A stretch of 10,905 nt of DNA, from assembly GCA_030592105.1 (NCBI GenBank), contig JAUVKE010000058.1, positions 1-10,905 on the forward strand. The letters are read 5' to 3'. Origin of the DNA: Desulfobacteraceae bacterium (GTDB lineage Bacteria > Desulfobacterota > Desulfobacteria > Desulfobacterales > BuS5). Below, in pieces: positions 1 through 10,814 of this stretch (position 1 is the first letter of the stretch; each line of letters opens with the position of its first letter). The notes beneath the pieces were generated by a model. That model was not told the origin of the DNA and ran no database searches. It saw nothing but the letters and a program-made list of their open reading frames with translations. The position numbers were made by a program, and so were the translations under genes.

Positions 1-1611
1 CAGGACCAAACGACTCAGTATCGTTTGCTGACCAAAGATCATGTTTCCGTGGCATCTTTTCTTGGTAAAAGGGTGATAAAAGTCGATGCAAAAGGATTGA
101 CACTCCTTGCTGAAGAAGCATTCAATGATGTATCTCATTTGTTAAGATCTTCCCATCTTAAACAATTGTCAGAGGTTTTTAAAGATGTTGAAGCTTCAGA
201 TAATGACAAATTTGTATGTCTTGAATTGATGAAAAATGCTGTAATTTCAGCTGAAGGTATTTTCCCCATGTGTCAGGATACAGGAACAGCTATTGTCCTT
301 GGACATAAAGGGCAGAGAGTCTGGACAGAATCTGTTGATAAGGAAGCCCTCTCCAGGGGTATTTTCAATGTTTATACAAAAAAGAATTTAAGATATTCTC
401 AAAATGCCCCATTAACTCTTTATGAAGAGGTAAACACAGGAAATAACCTCCCTGCACAGCTTGAGATATTTGCCCAGGAAGGAGAAGAATACCATTTTCT
501 CTTTATTGCAAAGGGCGCAGGATGTTCTAATAAGACATATCTGTATCAGGAAACAAAACCGTTGTTTAATGCAAGGAAATTATTTGAATTTATTGTTAAT
601 AAGTTAGAAACCATAGGGACTGCGGCATGTCCCCCATACCATTTTGCTGTGGTTGTGGGGGGGCTTACTCCTGAGGCTACTCTTAAAACAGTAAAGCTTG
701 CAACTGCGGGTTATTTGGACGAACTCCCTTCAAAGGGTGATATGACAGCCCATGCCATACGTGATCGTGAACTTGAAGATGAAATATTAAAGGCATCACG
801 TCTATTGGGGGTGGGGGCTCAGTTTGGAGGTAAATGTTTTTGCCATGACATCAGGGTTATCCGCCTTCCAAGGCATGGCGGGTCATGTCCCGTTGGGATA
901 GGGATAAGTTGCAGTGCCGACAGAAATATAAAGGCTAAAATAACTTGTGATGGTCTTTTTCTGGAGCAACTGGAAAAAAATCCTGCACAATTTCTTCCTG
1001 AGCCGGAAGAAACCGAAAGTGATATTATTTCCATTGATTTAAATAAATCAATGGATGAAATCAGAAAATCTTTGGGGAAATATCCCATTGGAACACGTCT
1101 TTTTTTAAATGGAAAAATGATTGTGGCAAGGGATATTGCCCATGCTAAATTTAAAGAACGGCTTGACAGGGGGGAGAGTCTCCCCGGGTATCTTGAAAAA
1201 TACCCCCTGTTTTACGCGGGTCCCGCAAAAACACCGAAGGGGTATCCTTCCGGTTCTTTTGGCCCCACAACAGCAGCCCGCATGGACCCGTATGTTCCTT
1301 TGTTTCAGAAAAATGGGGGCTCCCTGATAATGATTGCAAAGGGGAATCGTTCAAAAGCTATTACAGCATCGTGTAAAAAATATGGGGGATTTTATCTGGG
1401 CAGCATAGGAGGAGAGGCGGCAAGGCTGGGAGCAGAATGTATTTCAAAAATTGAGCTCCTTGAGTATCCTGAGCTTGGAATGGAAGCTGTATATATGATA
1501 ACGGTTCAAAATTTTCCAGCTTTTATTATTGTGGATGATAAGGGGAATGATTTCTTTGAACATATTATTAAAGTTCCTTTTGCCTATTCAGTTAAACCCC
1601 TTGTGGCATAG
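1..1611 (+). CDS. fumA: Class I fumarate hydratase, [4Fe-4S] type (5' end outside window)
   Basis: Catalyses reversible hydration of fumarate to (S)-malate in the cytoplasm, as part of an oxidative or reductive TCA pathway. The visible 536 residues cover nearly all of the FumA/FumB family (about 548 aa). All three cluster-ligand cysteines are present: codons at 271-273 (in CQDTGTA), 628-630 (in AACPPYH) and 910-912 (in SCSADRN). Also present are [32 protein letters not shown] and AKGNRSK, which form the substrate pocket in characterised class I fumarases. A TTG at 25 could be read as a start, but the frame is open from base 1. The residues before it (DQTTQYRLL) align with DAAQYHLL of the downstream paralogue, so the real start lies roughly 12 codons upstream of the window. 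The gene ends 38 bases before the start of the second fumarase homologue and is probably co-transcribed with it. The family assignment is secure; the symbol marks the family, not proven orthology. Confidence 0.95.
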   Translation, partial: QDQTTQYRLLTKDHVSVASFLGKRVIKVDAKGLTLLAEEAFNDVSHLLRSSHLKQLSEVFKDVEASDNDKFVCLELMKNAVISAEGIFPMCQDTGTAIVLGHKGQRVWTESVDKEALSRGIFNVYTKKNLRYSQNAPLTLYEEVNTGNNLPAQLEIFAQEGEEYHFLFIAKGAGCSNKTYLYQETKPLFNARKLFEFIVNKLETIGTAACPPYHFAVVVGGLTPEATLKTVKLATAGYLDELPSKGDMTAHAIRDRELEDEILKASRLLGVGAQFGGKCFCHDIRVIRLPRHGGSCPVGIGISCSADRNIKAKITCDGLFLEQLEKNPAQFLPEPEETESDIISIDLNKSMDEIRKSLGKYPIGTRLFLNGKMIVARDIAHAKFKERLDRGESLPGYLEKYPLFYAGPAKTPKGYPSGSFGPTTAARMDPYVPLFQKNGGSLIMIAKGNRSKAITASCKKYGGFYLGSIGGEAARLGAECISKIELLEYPELGMEAVYMITVQNFPAFIIVDDKGNDFFEHIIKVPFAYSVKPLVA

Positions 1612-1636
1612 TTTTTTAATACTTGGTACATATCAT

Positions 1637-1642
1637 GGAGAG
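1637..1642 (+). promoter_or_regulatory. Ribosome binding site deciding the start of the second fumarase homologue
   Basis: GGAGAG lies 7 bases upstream of the ATG at 1650. The in-frame TTG at 1623 and ATG at 1635 have no comparable purine-rich stretch, so 1650 is the preferred start. It also gives a 548-residue protein, the usual length of FumA-type enzymes. Confidence 0.6.
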
Positions 1643-1649
1643 TTGCATA

Positions 1650-3296
1650 ATGGATCCCTTTAAGTATCAGTCGATGTTTCCCATTGTGGCAGATGCTGCA
1701 CAATACCACCTTTTAACTACAGATTTTGTTAATGTTGAGTCTTTTGAAGGAACAGATGTTGTTGTAATTGCCCAGGAAGGTCTGACTCTTTTGGCTGAAC
1801 AGGCTTTTAAGGATGTCTCTTTTCATACCCGGCCGTCCCACCTGCAGCTTTTATCAAAAATTCTTGATGACCCTGAAAGTTCTAAAAATGACAAGCTTGT
1901 TGCACTGGCTATGATCAACAATGCCCTTGTGGCTTCTGAGTCCGAGTTCCCATTGAGTCAGGATACAGGGACTGCCATTATTAAAGCAAAAAAAGGGCAG
2001 CGGATATGGACAGATTTTTCTGACGAAGAAGCGCTTTCCAAAGGTGTTTTTAATGCTTATGTTAAAAATCCGTTGCGCTATTCAATAAACGCACCTTTTA
2101 GTATGTATGAAGAAAGTAATACAGGATGTAACCTTCCTGCCATGATTGAAGTCAATTGTGCAGGTGGGAATGAATATACTTTTATATTTATTGCCAAAGG
2201 ATCGGAATCGGCAAACAAAACATTTCTTTATCAGGAAACAAAGGCAATATTAAATCCTGAAAGCCTCATGGATTTTATGACGGAAAAAATGCGCCTCCTC
2301 GGAACCGGGGCAAGCCCTCCGTATCATCTTGTCTTTGTTATAGGGGGCACTTCCCCTGATGCGAATTTAAGGGCCGTTAGCCTGGCTACTTCCGGGTATC
2401 TGGACGACCTTCCCAGGCGGGGAAATAAAATGGGGCACGCTTTTCGCGATATTGACCTGGAAGATGAGGTGTTTAAAGCTTCGTGCGATCTTGGGATAGG
2501 CGCTCAGTTCGGTGGAAAATATTTTTGTCATGATGTTAAGGTAGTCAGGCTTCCAAGGCACGGTGGTTCTTGTTTTGTGGGGCTTGGGCTTGGCAGCGGT
2601 TCAGACAGGCGTATAAAAGGGAAAATTAACAGAAATGGAATTTTTCTCGAAAAAATTGAAACTGAATTCGAACAGTATCTCCCCAAAGAGCGACTCGATT
2701 ATCGTCCTGATGCTTTAATTGATTTAAACAGACCCATGGATGAAATACGAAAAGAGTTGGGGCGATACCCTGTGGCAACCCATCTTCAATTAAACGGCAA
2801 AATGGTTGTTGCAAGGGACATGGCCCATGCCAGAATTAATTCCCTCATCGAAAAAGGAGGGGAACTTCCGTGGTATTTGAAGAAATATGCCCTGTACTAT
2901 GCAGGACCTTCCAAAATCCCCGGTGGCTATTCTTCGGGTTCATTCGGACCCACAACCGCAAGCCGGATGGATCCCTATATTCCTTTGTTTCAGGAAAATG
3001 GAGGGGCTCTTGTTTCCGTTGGAAAGGGGAACAGATCCCAGGGGTTTGCAGATTCCTGTGAAAAGCATGGAGGTTTTTATCTTTGCTGCCCAGGGGGCAT
3101 GGCTGCGGTGATAGGAAAGGCATGCGTAACCGATATGGAGGTTATTGATTATCCCGACCTTGGCATGGATGCGGTATTTTTGATAACAGTAAAGAATTTT
3201 CATGTTTTTCTCATGGTGAATGATAAGGGGAATGATTTTTTCAAACAGGTTCTGGATCTTTCTTTTGCGTATACTGTGGAGCCCCATATCAAATAA
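1650..3296 (+). CDS. Class I fumarase homologue lacking all three Fe-S ligand cysteines
   Basis: A 548-residue, full-length class I fumarase homologue, clearly paralogous to the upstream gene, with long shared blocks such as QDTGTAI, NKTFLYQETK, GAQFGGK and GNDFF. Each cysteine that would bind the [4Fe-4S] cluster is serine: Ser103 (AGT 1956-1958), Ser222 (AGC 2313-2315) and Ser316 (AGC 2595-2597). Other pocket residues remain: Gln104, Asp105, Arg143, His304, Arg389, Thr435, Thr436, Arg439 and Lys459. Their spacing to the ligand positions agrees with what I recall of the Leishmania enzyme (Cys133, Arg173, Cys252, Cys346, Thr467, Lys491). Cysteines not seen in the upstream copy occur in NTGCNLP and as Cys479-Cys480 (LCCPGG, where the active type has LGSIGG). 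The cluster normally acts as Lewis acid on the substrate hydroxyl, so ordinary fumarase activity is doubtful. It may be a pseudoenzyme, a regulatory or heterodimer partner of the upstream enzyme, or a hydratase with other chemistry. The frame is intact and well conserved, which argues against a decaying pseudogene. Confidence 0.9.
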   Translation: MDPFKYQSMFPIVADAAQYHLLTTDFVNVESFEGTDVVVIAQEGLTLLAEQAFKDVSFHTRPSHLQLLSKILDDPESSKNDKLVALAMINNALVASESEFPLSQDTGTAIIKAKKGQRIWTDFSDEEALSKGVFNAYVKNPLRYSINAPFSMYEESNTGCNLPAMIEVNCAGGNEYTFIFIAKGSESANKTFLYQETKAILNPESLMDFMTEKMRLLGTGASPPYHLVFVIGGTSPDANLRAVSLATSGYLDDLPRRGNKMGHAFRDIDLEDEVFKASCDLGIGAQFGGKYFCHDVKVVRLPRHGGSCFVGLGLGSGSDRRIKGKINRNGIFLEKIETEFEQYLPKERLDYRPDALIDLNRPMDEIRKELGRYPVATHLQLNGKMVVARDMAHARINSLIEKGGELPWYLKKYALYYAGPSKIPGGYSSGSFGPTTASRMDPYIPLFQENGGALVSVGKGNRSQGFADSCEKHGGFYLCCPGGMAAVIGKACVTDMEVIDYPDLGMDAVFLITVKNFHVFLMVNDKGNDFFKQVLDLSFAYTVEPHIK

Positions 3297-3302
3297 TGGA
3301 GC

Positions 3303-3352
3303 CTGGTTTTATCCTGGGCCACTGATCCCAAAACGGCCGAAATTAAAACCAG
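3303..3352. repeat. 9-bp perfect inverted repeat in the fumarase-PFOR intergenic region
   Basis: CTGGTTTTA (3303-3311) is the exact reverse complement of TAAAACCAG (3344-3352), with a 32-base spacer. It begins 6 bases after the stop of the second fumarase homologue. It could form an RNA stem ending the fumarase message or be part of the PFOR leader. No T-run follows, so it is not a classic intrinsic terminator. Confidence 0.5.
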
Positions 3353-3390
3353 CCCCAAATAGTGCCCTGTGAAAAACTTTATGATCAAAA

Positions 3391-3411
3391 ACGGAAAATT
3401 CTGTTTTCCGT
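3391..3411. repeat. Compact hairpin/palindrome upstream of PFOR
   Basis: ACGGAAAA (3391-3398), a 5-base loop and TTTTCCGT (3404-3411) make a perfect 8-bp stem 51 bases before the PFOR start codon. It may be a leader hairpin, a weak terminator of the fumarase unit (only the loose run ATTTTT follows, 7 bases downstream), or an operator half-site pair for a dimeric regulator. The sequence alone does not decide. Confidence 0.5.
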
Positions 3412-3446
3412 CTATAGATTTTTATCTGATGTATACATACATTTTT

Positions 3447-3453
3447 AAAGGAG
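3447..3453 (+). promoter_or_regulatory. Strong ribosome binding site of PFOR
   Basis: AAAGGAG lies 9 bases before the ATG at 3463. It is a near-perfect Shine-Dalgarno sequence, which fits high expression of an abundant central enzyme and fixes the start. Confidence 0.8.
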
Positions 3454-3459
3454 TATTGA

Positions 3460-6996
<3,537 letters not shown>

Positions 6997-7025
6997 ATTG
7001 CCGTTTGAATAATTTTAATACTGGA

Positions 7026-7068
7026 AAAACTTAACAGCCTTTTTAAAAAGGCTGTTAAGTTTTTTTTT
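7026..7068 (+). terminator. Intrinsic terminator after PFOR
   Basis: CTTAACAGCCT (7030-7040) pairs perfectly with AGGCTGTTAAG (7049-7059) around the 8-base loop TTTTAAAA. The stem is extended by AAAA/TTTT on the outside, and a run of nine T (7060-7068) follows. The A-tract on the left side makes it plausible as a terminator on the minus strand too. It separates PFOR from the downstream three-gene operon, which therefore needs its own promoter in about 50 bases. Confidence 0.9.
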
Positions 7069-7115
7069 GTGATTACATATTTTTATATTAAAGGTGCCTT
7101 AAAAAAGTTTGTACA

Positions 7116-7733
7116 ATGATTACTAAATGCGCAAGATGCGGAATTTGCTGCAATAAAGGGGGGCCTGCTTTTCATGTTGAGGATAAACCTATTCTTGAAA
7201 AAGGAGTGATTCCGCTGAAATTTCTTTTTACCATGAGAAAAGGGGAGCCTGTAAATGATAATCTCCAGGATCGTATTATTTCAGCTGATTCAGATATAAT
7301 AAAAATTAAAAGCCAGAAGGACTCCTCGGCCTGTATCTTTTTTGATGACACAGAAAAGAAGTGCCGGATTTATCAGAACAGACCCCTTGAATGCAAAGTT
7401 TTAAAATGCTGGGATATCAGGGAGATAAAAGAGATTTATTCTAAAAACAGAATTACAAGAAAAGACCTTCTGTCTGAGGTAGAACCCCTTTGGGATCTTG
7501 TTGAAACCCATCACAGGTTCTGTTCATATGATAAAATCAGATCTTTGTCAGATGATATTAATGCAGGAGACAAAAATGCCATTGAACAGGTCAATGAAAT
7601 AATAGGCTATGACACACATATCAGAGGGCTTGTGGTGGAAAAGGGGGGCGTGGAACCTGAAATGACAGATTTCCTTTTTGGGCGGCCTCTTTTAAAAACA
7701 ATAGGTATGCTTGGAATCAAGATAAAGGAGTAA
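7116..7733 (+). CDS. YkgJ-family cysteine-cluster protein (CxxCxxCC)
   Basis: A 205-residue soluble protein with the family signature: CARCGICC at the N terminus (Cys5, 8, 11, 12), then Cys73 in ACIFFDD and Cys83 in CRIYQNRP. Cys93 and Cys98 follow in ECKVLKC, and a ninth cysteine, Cys136, lies in HHRFCSY. Members are presumed metal- or Fe-S-binding and have no single agreed function. The C-terminal third (from about residue 140) has no motif I recognise. It is the first gene of a tight operon: its stop codon is 6 bases before the amidotransferase start, and its last codons contain that gene's ribosome binding site. Its own ATG has no convincing Shine-Dalgarno; the nearest purine stretch, AAAGG near 7090, is too far upstream. 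A role in maturation, metal supply or redox sensing for the two downstream enzymes is a guess from context only. Confidence 0.85.
   Translation: MITKCARCGICCNKGGPAFHVEDKPILEKGVIPLKFLFTMRKGEPVNDNLQDRIISADSDIIKIKSQKDSSACIFFDDTEKKCRIYQNRPLECKVLKCWDIREIKEIYSKNRITRKDLLSEVEPLWDLVETHHRFCSYDKIRSLSDDINAGDKNAIEQVNEIIGYDTHIRGLVVEKGGVEPEMTDFLFGRPLLKTIGMLGIKIKE
7724..7730 (+). promoter_or_regulatory. Ribosome binding site for the amidotransferase, inside the preceding gene
   Basis: AAAGGAG overlaps the last codons of the YkgJ-family gene, 9 bases before the TTG at 7740. Together with the need for cysteine at position 2 it fixes the TTG start and suggests translational coupling. Confidence 0.8.
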
Positions 7734-7739
7734 CAGGTT

Positions 7740-9641
7740 TTGTGCGGAATCCACGGTATAATATCCAGGTCTGACCCTGAAGATGAAATATGCGATAATT
7801 TATTTCAAATGGGAAAACTTCAGCGGCACAGGGGGCCTGATGCGTATAAAAATGAAGCTTACAGATTCAGGGATCTGTGTGTTGGATTTGGATTTGAACG
7901 TCTTTCCATATTGGACCTTCAGACCGGAATGCAGCCCATCAAATGTGAAATTGATGATTCAGTGATTATATGTAATGGTCAGGTTTATAATTATCTTGAG
8001 TTGAAACATATGGTCTCTTCAGAGCCCTTTGTAAGTAAGGGCGATATTGAAGTTGCATTACATTTATACAGAAAAAAAGGGGTCTCTTTCCTCGATTTTT
8101 TAAATGGAATGTACGGTGGGGCTATTTATGACCCAGCCAGGCACAGAGTCCTTTTGTTCAGGGACCGCTTCGGAATAAAACCTTTATATTATACTGAGTA
8201 TAATGGTAATTTTGTTTTTGCTTCTGAAATCAAACCGGTTCTTCAAGGGAGCAAAAGACCCCCTTTGCTGAATCAGAAAAAGCTTGGCACCTTTTTTTCC
8301 TACAGGTATCTTCCTGGAAATGAGACCATGTTTAAAGGTGTGTTCCGGCTTCCCCCGGGCTCTTTTCTTGATTATGATCTGGAAACCGGAAAGTATAATA
8401 TTGTCAGATACTGGGAGTATTCTTTTCCTCCGGAAAATCGAAAAATCTCCATTGGGGAAGCCGAAGAAGAGTTTTGCAATCTTTTTTCAGATGCTGTTAG
8501 TATCAGGCTCCGTTCAGATGTTGAAGTGGGCTGTTTTCTCAGTGGCGGCATCGATTCTTCTGCTGTTGCTCAACAGGCGGCTTCGTATAAATCAAATATT
8601 AAGCTTTTTTCCATCTCTTTTGCAGAACCTGAATATGATGAATTGCCCCTGATAAAAAATTTTATCAGTGCCAATAATAAAAATTTTAAGGATGTTACCC
8701 ATCATACAGGCTCCTGCGGCAAAAATTCCCTGGCACTTTTACCTGACATTATCCGCTGCACCGAAGATCCCATATCCCTGGGAGCCCTTCTCCCCACAGA
8801 CCATGTTTGCCGCCTTGCAAGTAATTATGTAAAAGTTGTACTTACAGGGGAAGGTGCCGATGAAATATTTGGAGGCTATCGAAAATTTCTCCTTGAGATG
8901 GCTGCAGTCCAATATCCTCAGCTTTCTTTACAAAAACAGAAAGATCTTGATCTTAAATACCCTGAACTTGCCCCCTATCTGAAGATTAGAGATCCTGACC
9001 CTGCCTTAAGATATATCCAGAGCGAGCTTCTCTTTACAAAAAAAGAACTTGGCAAGCTTATTGGGCAGGAAGCTGCAGCAAAAGAGACCCTTTGTCTTGA
9101 TGCCCTTCCTTTTTTAACCGGAGAGGAGCACCCTGTAAATGCGGCCATCTGCATGGAGAGCAGATTTCGCCTTCCTGATTATGTGATATTGCGCCTTGAC
9201 AAGCTCTCCATGCGTCATTCCCTTGAGGCACGCACCCCTTTTTTGGATTACAGGCTGGCTGAGTTTGCAGCAACTCTTCCTGCTGATTTTAAGATAAATC
9301 TCGATTCAGGGGAAGAAAAATTTATTTGCCGCCGGGCCTTTGCTCACAGCGGTATACTTGATGGGGAAACCGCATCCAGAAAAAAACAGCCCTTTACCAT
9401 ACCTTTGCCAAAATGGTTGTCTGAACCGGATAGCCTCCCGGAATTTTTTAAAGAAATAATGTGGGGTAATATTATAAAAAAACAGGGGATTTTAAATCCG
9501 GATATGGTACATAATCAGATAAAAAAGATTACCTCCAGGGACACAGGCCCGTCTACGCTTGTCTCAGAGGCTGATAGATTTTTTGCAATAGCTGTTTTTA
9601 CTATTTGGTATAACGAGTTTATAACCGGTTTGAATAAATGA
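7740..9641 (+). CDS. asnB: Glutamine-dependent asparagine synthetase-type amidotransferase
   Basis: A 633-residue AsnB-family enzyme, close in length to Bacillus AsnB. It uses glutamine-derived ammonia to amidate a carboxylate that it activates as an acyl-AMP. The N-terminal glutaminase domain (about 1-200) begins Met-Cys-Gly-Ile, giving the Cys2 nucleophile after a TTG start. It has RHRGPDA, Arg54 (FERLS) and Asp102 (GDIEV). The glutamine-site motif, usually NGE, is Asn79-Gly80-Gln81 here. The synthetase domain has the pyrophosphate loop SGGIDSS (268-274), TGEGADEIFGGY (Glu371) and SLEARTPFLD. AsnB itself makes asparagine, but homologues amidate other acids, including N-acetylglutaminylglutamine. 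The gene sits between a cysteine-cluster protein (6-base gap) and a glutamate-cysteine-ligase-like gene (4-base overlap), so a non-aspartate substrate made by that ligase is possible. The family is certain; the substrate is not, and the symbol marks the family only. Confidence 0.9.
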   Translation: MCGIHGIISRSDPEDEICDNLFQMGKLQRHRGPDAYKNEAYRFRDLCVGFGFERLSILDLQTGMQPIKCEIDDSVIICNGQVYNYLELKHMVSSEPFVSKGDIEVALHLYRKKGVSFLDFLNGMYGGAIYDPARHRVLLFRDRFGIKPLYYTEYNGNFVFASEIKPVLQGSKRPPLLNQKKLGTFFSYRYLPGNETMFKGVFRLPPGSFLDYDLETGKYNIVRYWEYSFPPENRKISIGEAEEEFCNLFSDAVSIRLRSDVEVGCFLSGGIDSSAVAQQAASYKSNIKLFSISFAEPEYDELPLIKNFISANNKNFKDVTHHTGSCGKNSLALLPDIIRCTEDPISLGALLPTDHVCRLASNYVKVVLTGEGADEIFGGYRKFLLEMAAVQYPQLSLQKQKDLDLKYPELAPYLKIRDPDPALRYIQSELLFTKKELGKLIGQEAAAKETLCLDALPFLTGEEHPVNAAICMESRFRLPDYVILRLDKLSMRHSLEARTPFLDYRLAEFAATLPADFKINLDSGEEKFICRRAFAHSGILDGETASRKKQPFTIPLPKWLSEPDSLPEFFKEIMWGNIIKKQGILNPDMVHNQIKKITSRDTGPSTLVSEADRFFAIAVFTIWYNEFITGLNK

Positions 9642-10606
9642 TATTAACAGATTTTAACCAAAAAATACTCCATAATTATACAAATCTGCTTTTCATAAAA
9701 ATTGAAGAGAATCTGTATAATTCACATTCCACATATGGTTTTGAATTTGAATTCCTTCCGAGTCGGGTTATGGATATTGCCCAGATGGAAAAGCTGAAGT
9801 CCTTTTTAGAAAAAGAAGGGTTAATAAAATATGAATCAGGGTTTATAGCAGAGAACGGGCTTATTATTACGTTTGAACCAGGAGGGCAGATAGAATATTC
9901 CAGCCCCCCTGTGATGATAGAAAATATTAAGCAATTTGAAAATCTTCTGGCGCAGGTTCAACATATAAACAGCATGATTTTAAAAAGGCTGAATATTAAA
10001 TATCTGTCAACAGATTATATCCCGGGCAGATCAGATGCGCCCCTTTGCCTTAAAGGGGAACGGTATATTAATCTGCATAAAAGGCTTGGTTTTTCCGGAA
10101 CAATGGGAAGAGAGATGATGAAAGGGACAGCATCTGTTCATCTCCATACAGGCTTGCTTTCCATGGATGAAATTCCTTTAATATATAAAATACTTTGCCT
10201 CATGGCAAAGAGCCGGGAATTCGGCATGTCCCAAAAGCGTAGAGAAATATGGAAAAATACTGATCCCCTGCGATGCAATATGCCTGAAATAGATTTTGAT
10301 AATACAGATGCCAGGGGGATACTGGGAAAAATAGTTCACCACGCATTATCAGTGCCTGATTTATATACGAACATACCTGTTTATAAAATGAACAACCTTA
10401 CCTTTGATTATTTTTTAATCCATTTATCCACAATATTTACCAGCGTGAGACTCAATATGAAAGGTCCTACATTTGAGCTTAGAACACTCGACAGCATGCC
10501 GGTTAAAGAGATGTTTGAGAAATTAAAACTTTTTATTGAGGTTCTGGAGAAAAAAAGAGGCTTGAGCAGATATAAATTTTCCCGGCTAAAAGGGACAAGG
10601 TCGTGA
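9638..10606 (+). CDS. Glutamate-cysteine ligase-like (GCS2, plant-type) carboxylate-amine ligase
   Basis: A 322-residue protein with the motif series of plant/EgtA-type glutamate-cysteine ligases. These are GFEFEF (34-39, metal/ATP-binding Glu36 and Glu38), EPGGQIEYSSPP (80-91), GREMMKGTASVHLH (157-170), RREIWKNTDPLR (201-212) and TFELRTLDSMP (278-288). Such enzymes join the gamma-carboxyl of glutamate to an amine, usually cysteine, using ATP. Characterised plant and mycobacterial relatives are longer (roughly 430 residues and more), so this is a short version, although the core motifs are all present. The ATG overlaps the stop of the amidotransferase gene (ATGA at 9638-9641) and has no Shine-Dalgarno, so it is probably translated by coupling. 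No glutathione synthetase (GshB) is visible in the window. The product could be gamma-glutamylcysteine or another gamma-glutamyl amide. A 91-base copy of its 3' part lies downstream at 10815. The family call is firm; the substrate is open. Confidence 0.8.
   Translation: MILTDFNQKILHNYTNLLFIKIEENLYNSHSTYGFEFEFLPSRVMDIAQMEKLKSFLEKEGLIKYESGFIAENGLIITFEPGGQIEYSSPPVMIENIKQFENLLAQVQHINSMILKRLNIKYLSTDYIPGRSDAPLCLKGERYINLHKRLGFSGTMGREMMKGTASVHLHTGLLSMDEIPLIYKILCLMAKSREFGMSQKRREIWKNTDPLRCNMPEIDFDNTDARGILGKIVHHALSVPDLYTNIPVYKMNNLTFDYFLIHLSTIFTSVRLNMKGPTFELRTLDSMPVKEMFEKLKLFIEVLEKKRGLSRYKFSRLKGTRS
10466..10556 (+). repeat. Direct repeat, copy 1 (inside the ligase gene)
   Basis: This part of the ligase gene, encoding residues 277-306 including the conserved FELRTLDSMP motif, recurs 349 bases downstream with 82 of 91 bases identical by my hand alignment and no indels. 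Confidence 0.9.
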
Positions 10607-10814
10607 GAAAAGAATAATCAAAGCTCAACCCATTGATATTATAATAATAAAATTTTAAAATAAAAAAAATGGGTTAAGGATAAATATTTCCTAATAGGTC
10701 CCTATAAAAACAAGAACCAGGGGGAGGGTTACCAGGGAACATAGAGTGGAAATAACTACCAGCCCCGCGGTTTCATATGTCTGGTTAAAGGATTGTGAAA
10801 GTCGATGCGGTTAG
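10607..10814. other. Non-coding interval with AT-rich inverted repeat
   Basis: I see no gene here. AACCCATT (10627-10634) and AATGGGTT (10668-10675) form an 8-bp inverted repeat around 33 bases of nearly pure A/T; no T-run follows, so it is not a typical terminator. From about 10792 (GTGAAAGTCGAT) the sequence weakly resembles the ligase gene at 10445 (GTGAGACTCAAT). This suggests that the downstream relic once extended further upstream and has since acquired small indels. Confidence 0.5.

Noticed and set aside
25..27. TTG as the start codon of the first fumarase
   Set aside because: The frame is open to base 1 and the residues before it align with the N-terminal part of the paralogue, so the gene begins outside the window.
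657..663. Seven-G homopolymer in the first fumarase (also at 6534-6540 in PFOR) as a slippage or phase-variation tract
   Set aside because: Both lie within intact conserved frames encoding normal glycine-rich motifs; nothing suggests switching.
1623..1637. TTG at 1623 or ATG at 1635 as the start of the second fumarase homologue
   Set aside because: Neither has a ribosome binding site; ATG 1650 has GGAGAG at good spacing and gives the usual family length.
2845..3287. Several overlapping open frames of 60-115 codons on the minus strand and in other plus frames inside the second fumarase gene
   Set aside because: They lie wholly inside a strongly conserved coding gene, show no recognisable motifs and have no convincing start signals.
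7061..7089. Possible promoter before the YkgJ-family gene (TTTTTT, 17 bases, TATATT at 7084)
   Set aside because: A promoter is expected after the terminator, but the -35 element is only the terminator T-run, so the match is too weak to call as a feature.
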